Source of the DNA: Bradysia coprophila | Taxonomy: Eukaryota; Arthropoda; Insecta; Diptera; Sciaridae | Direction of reading: 5' to 3' | NCBI RefSeq assembly: GCF_014529535.1 | Contig: NW_023503372.1 | Location: forward strand, 1,153,772 to 1,217,771 | Length of the DNA: 64,000 nucleotides | In this document: positions 59,582 to 64,000 of the stretch, one piece after another | Numbering within the stretch: position 1 is the first letter of the stretch | How the letters are laid out: the number at the start of each line of letters is the position of its first letter | Made by a program: the position numbers and the translations under genes | Notes under the pieces: generated by a model | Databases searched by the model: none | The model's input: only the letters and a program-made list of their open reading frames with translations | What the model was told of the DNA's origin: nothing

Positions 59582-59757
59582 GTCGTATAAGCGCTAAATT
59601 GGAGTCGTATCAGCGCTACGTTGAAATCGTATAAGCGCTACATTGAAGTCGTATTAGCGCTGCATTGAAGTCGTATAAGCGCTACATTGAAGGCGTATTA
59701 GTGCTACATTGAAGGCGTATTAGTGCTACATTAGAGTCGTATAAGCGCTATACATTA
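59582..59757. repeat. 22-bp minisatellite, eight units
   Basis: The consensus is GTCGTATAAGCGCTACATTGAA, repeated eight times with 1-3 changes per unit. Most units contain the palindrome AGCGCT. Confidence 0.9.
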
Positions 59758-60012
59758 CAGTTTGGTGTATTTTTTTGAATTTGCAGCACTGTCATTTCAC
59801 TACACAATCTTATTCTTCCGATAGCCGCATAAATATCTCCGAAATACACACATAAGTGTAAACAAGTGTGCAGTTAAATATGATGGAAGAACCCTAATAC
59901 CTTCTGTGGTCAGATAGTGACAAAATCTAGCGCAGTTGTGTTGAAATGAATGACATTTCTATTAGATATGCATGTCTATTGCTGTTACAGTTGTCAATAG
60001 CAAATAAGTTTA

Positions 60013-60133
60013 AATATAGAGTTCAAATCTTGTACTTCAATTGTTTTTAACATGCATTTTACTATATATAAGACAATATTACACAAAGCTTGTTTTTGTC
60101 GTCGTTAACAGATGAATAGCCGTATGCGACAGG
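60013..60133. mobile_element. Harbinger-like MITE family, partial copy
   Basis: TTCAAATCTTGTACTTCAATTG..GTCGTTAACAGATGAATAGCCGTATGCGACAGG followed by TTA. The left end is missing. Confidence 0.65.
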
Positions 60134-63100
60134 TTAAGGTGCTATACAGATTTGTTTATGAAGAATGATTAGTAATAATAGTTCTTCGTAAGGTGCTAAA
60201 TCGATTTTTGTAGCACAGTAGCACATCCAAAACTTGGTGCTACAAAAATTGACTTTGTGCAACACCGCGCATAATATACTATTTTTTAGAAGAAATATGC
60301 AGGAAGGTATAGTCGATGTAATAATGAAGAAAAAAAAAGAAACGCATAATTCTCCCGGGAGTAATTTCTTTTCGGGGTGATGGTGAGGGAGGGAGAGATA
60401 AGTAAATAATAAATATATCCCGAAAATTTATCTATTTAACATCCATTCCAATACATGATTCATGTGCGACAGTCAAACATGCAATCCTCACATAAAAAAA
60501 AGGAACATGCCGATTATGTACACTGCATTATATGATATGTATACACCCCAATTATATCCAATTGCCCTTCCCTCGGCACACCATCGTCGCTATGTGTGTA
60601 GTATGCGGTGTTGGTGGTGAATTTTCACACAGGTCCGTTCGTTACATAGATATATAAATTCAAAGCACATCCTGCGCTTGATGATGACCACCCTGAACAC
60701 CACAGAAAGCCCGTCGCATACACATATCTGTGTGTTGGATGTATTTATCGTGCGGAATATAATCGTAGCTATTACATGGAACATTCCAAAGTTAGCTGCA
60801 TTACGCATTTCGTCATTTACGTGAAATAGTACTTCTCCTACCACATGCTAAGGCGCTTTTTAGCGAATGAGAGGTTACCAGCACAAGTTCTGGAATCGAA
60901 TTCGCTAAAAAAATCCCTTTATCATAAGTTAGCAACAACGTTTTCTTTTTAGTGTGCCAGAAATGAGCGAAGAAGATAAACAAAAACTGTACTGTGTTGG
61001 CTAAGGAGTAGGAGGGTTAGCAAAGGGTTTACTTTCATTTCAACTTGTTTTGGAAGTGATTTACAGGGAAGTTGATTTTATGTGGTCGTCGAAGTAGCGG
61101 TTAGTTCTATTACAGATTTGTGACATCTTAGCATAGCTCAGTGGTATACCACAACCATGTTGCAAAAACTATTTTTTCTCCTAAAAGCTACCATGACACG
61201 CGGACTCCGAACCCTATATGAGGAGAGTTATGCACTAACCGTCACAAAAAGATATTTTCCAAAAAAAAAAAAAATTCGGCTCATGCATATCTCTCCCCAT
61301 GAGGTCCTTATATTCAAGGATTCAAAGATATCTGACCTGAAATTTCGGGTCACACAGTCTTTTGACTGCGGTCGACCTCCGTTCACATTTGTTGAAAATA
61401 TCTCAAAATGTTACAATTTAAATGGAATATCCCATATAACTCAATCTGGACATTGATGTATGTATATACAGCACACCTTAATACTCTCTATTTATTGCAG
61501 CAAAAATTTTATTTTACAAGAAGATAACGAAGTTTTAATTTCTTTTCTTTTTAAATTGTTATTTCTGTAAGAGTCTACGTTGTTAGCCAGGAATCAACTA
61601 AAACAACTCATATAATAATAGGGATAGGGAATGAGATAAAAACTTCTATTTAAAAAAATAATTGGAAATAAAAACTGTTGTGTTATTGCCTTGCTGTTGC
61701 TATTGTTTGACTTTGATGGACACAGAGTAAATTTCATATATTTCATATATCATTATATTGTTTGATTATAATATGAATAGTTAAATGTTAAATGTATAAA
61801 CGTGTCACATTAGCGAATTATAGGAAAAATGAAATTTCGTTTCCAAACGTCGTTTATTTCCCAGCAATTTCTTTTGATGAACCTTAAAATTAAATATGCT
61901 TTCGCCGTGATGTAGTCTACGCGCTCATATGACTCAAAAATCCTTCATATTCAATTTCCGTTCAAGTTTCTTAGGGCCAACACACACTAGCATCTAGTGT
62001 CAGTTTCTACCGGTTTTTACCGATTTTAGCTTATTTAAACTATAGAAATATCGTATTCCCGATGACACTAGATACTAGTACGTGTAGGCCTTTGCCATCG
62101 ATCGACAAAGTAATCCATCAACACTGGCCACTTAGTTCTATCACTATCGTAGCTAATATTGAAGCATTTTGTGACGTTTAAATGGAGCTAAATAAAAAAA
62201 ATCATTTTTCTTATAATTCACTACTGTGACACGTCCACTTTCTGCATTTAACTTATATGTTGACCATGTTGATAAATTGCTTCTATCCAAACTTTTCGCA
62301 TTCGGTTTAAAAATGGAAACGATGAAAAAAATCACGAAAACTTTCCTCATAAAAATTACCATTTACATTAAATAGAGGAGAAGCCATTGCGTTTTTTTTC
62401 CTTCGACATTGTAATAAAAAAAAGTTGGTTTTTTTCCTCCTCCTCCTTACACAAACTGCCATGAACTCCAATATAACAAGAGCCACTGAACCGTGAATTA
62501 CTATATAATAGAATCAGTTAGCCATGTGTAAGGTGTGTTGTATGCAAGGAATATAAAATTGATTTTCTTTCTTTTCGGTCTACATTTTTTTCTTGTTCTT
62601 CGTACTCGGTTTTCTCTTCAGAAAGTTTCCATTGTGATAACAGAAAATATACCTCCTTATGTATATAAACAAACAAAAAAAATGTAACTTGATTGGGCGA
62701 AACAAGGAATTTTCGACAGCATTAATTTTATTGGCACAGAACTATATTATAGATCAAATATATATATAGATGTACAATGACAAGGCGACAATTGAATCAT
62801 TAGGAGTCATCAACTCAGATTAACTTCAAAAAACTGAAAATGGGAAAATGAAATTTTCAACGAAAAATTACATGGTTGAGTAGTGAAATTGTATAGCGAA
62901 AAAGCTTTTTCAATGAACATTCGAAGTGGGGTCTGGGAGGCGACACAAGACCGGTTCGGTTTGAGTGTGCCGATTATAAAACTGGATGAAAATATTGTTG
63001 TTGTCGATGGGTTTTTTTCATATTCATTTAATTCGACCTCGACCGTATTATGCGATAACTTCATCGAACTAATTTTTCATTTCAGTAGAAACGATTAGTG

Positions 63101-63188
63101 GGATTAGTATAAGGGAGCTTTAATTATTTATTGAGTATCCATCAATAAGGAGCTTAGTGCAGAATTAAATGTTCATTATTCACAGACG
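60134..63188. other. gene-poor stretch
   Basis: No gene was recognised. At 61,128-61,160 TCTTAGCATAGCTCAGTGGTATACC resembles a tRNA A box and may be another SINE head, but no B box follows at the right distance. Confidence 0.4.
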
Positions 63189-63360
63189 TCAACCGGCAGT
63201 GTCGAATCTGCTACTTCGTTTGATCTAAGTTTTTTTATGGATGACTCAAAAATCTTTTACTTCATTAATTTTATGATCTATTTTGCTATGTAAGGCCAAA
63301 TTAGACACGATTCTTCATTTATTGTTGTCATCGCTGTCGTCGATAATAGATGAATTTTAT
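63189..63360. mobile_element. Harbinger-like MITE family, diverged copy
   Basis: CCGGCAGTGTCGAATCTGCT.ACTTCGTTTGATCTAAG..ATCTTTTACTTCATT..GTCGTCGATAATAGATGAATTT follows the family order with many changes. Confidence 0.5.
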
Positions 63361-64000
63361 TAAATTTTATTAAATTTTATTTACAATAGTTATTTGAGGA
63401 ATTTACTCAAGACATGTAAACTGAAAAGGAGCAGTGCTATGGTCATGCAACAATTTTTTACTCCTACTATGTTAATCTCGGAATATCCAGTCAAAATTCA
63501 GCTGACAGTATAGGTCAGGTAATTTTAGAAAACGAGTCTGATCTGAACTGAACCGTCGCCTGAACCTGATTTTTTTCGAACCTCACTTGTTTCGAGCTGT
63601 TGTCTAGCCCTTGGAATACCATTGGTACACTAAGATCCAACTTGCCAATAATTCTGGAAATATATTAGAATTTAGAGAATGAGAACAAACTGCTTCACCA
63701 AAAATAAACCCGGCATGTGTCACATAAATCTCAAATCCGTAATTTATTTTGTATATCAATGTGTGGGTGGTCATTAATATTGCAAATTCTGTCAAAAGGA
63801 AGCACTTGAAACGAACACATAATGTCTTTAAATCGATAACTCGATAAGCTTGTGACAAAACCGATAAAATTATTCGACGAGACGGGAGACGAGACAAGCT
63901 ACTAAAAATTGCAACAGTTTTTCCGATAATGTTTCTCTGTTTTATTATTTTTGGTTTTTATCGTGAGCGTAGACTATGCTTGGTTACGCGTATCCAGACC
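63361..64000. other. right window edge, no gene
   Basis: It begins with a short ATTAAATTTT direct repeat and contains TCAGGT/TTCGAACC-type cryptic simplicity near 63,490-63,600, similar to 41,060-41,390. Nothing coding was recognised. Confidence 0.45.

Noticed and set aside
61128-61200. tRNA gene or third SINE
   Set aside because: Only an A-box-like GCTCAGTGG is present. There is no B box at proper distance and no cloverleaf.

Overview
The window looks like AT-rich insect chromosomal DNA, most likely a dipteran. The replication-dependent histones are nearly identical to Drosophila ones (H4 begins MTGRGKGG, the H2B has the fly-type N-terminus), introns are short (65-75 nt) with GT-AG ends, and there is an insect odorant-binding protein. 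A lower (nematoceran) fly is my guess, but the species cannot be proven from this sequence alone.

Layout. (1) 1-15.9 kb is the edge of a histone repeat array. It holds one intact quintet: H3(-)/H4(+) and H2A(-)/H2B(+) as divergent pairs, then H1(+). To its left is a second H2B-H1 copy in which both genes carry small indels and H2B has lost its promoter. At the extreme left is an inverted, decayed H2A with its promoter and spacer. The 6.4 kb between the two left pieces contains no intact gene, only a decayed unidentified coding remnant.

(2) 16,152-27,846 is one large DNA transposon, the main find of the window. Both ends are CACAGTG, identical to the heptamer of V(D)J recombination signals. 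The element is flanked by a perfect 5-bp duplication (GAATG) and has terminal inverted repeats that are about 99% identical over some 560 bp. Those repeats are built of ~121-bp tandem units. It encodes an uninterrupted RAG1/Transib-type DDE transposase that can be assembled from three exons with consensus splice sites. It also contains an intact 398-codon F-box/leucine-rich protein gene as apparent cargo, a 0.9-kb foldback element and a TTAA-flanked MITE.

(3) 28-37 kb is a host gene region. It has an eight-exon Dbp5/DDX19-type helicase paralogue with altered DEAD motifs, a two-exon secreted jacalin-like protein, and a two-exon odorant-binding protein with only four cysteines.

(4) 37-64 kb is gene-poor. 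It is populated by small non-autonomous elements: a dispersed ~200-bp family with Harbinger-like ends carrying a TATCGATA palindrome, several foldback MITEs, a tRNA-headed SINE with a perfect 16-bp target duplication, a broken retroelement 3' fragment, a decayed EF-hand remnant, and a 22-bp minisatellite. No complete protein gene was recognised there, and it could be intergenic or a very large intron.
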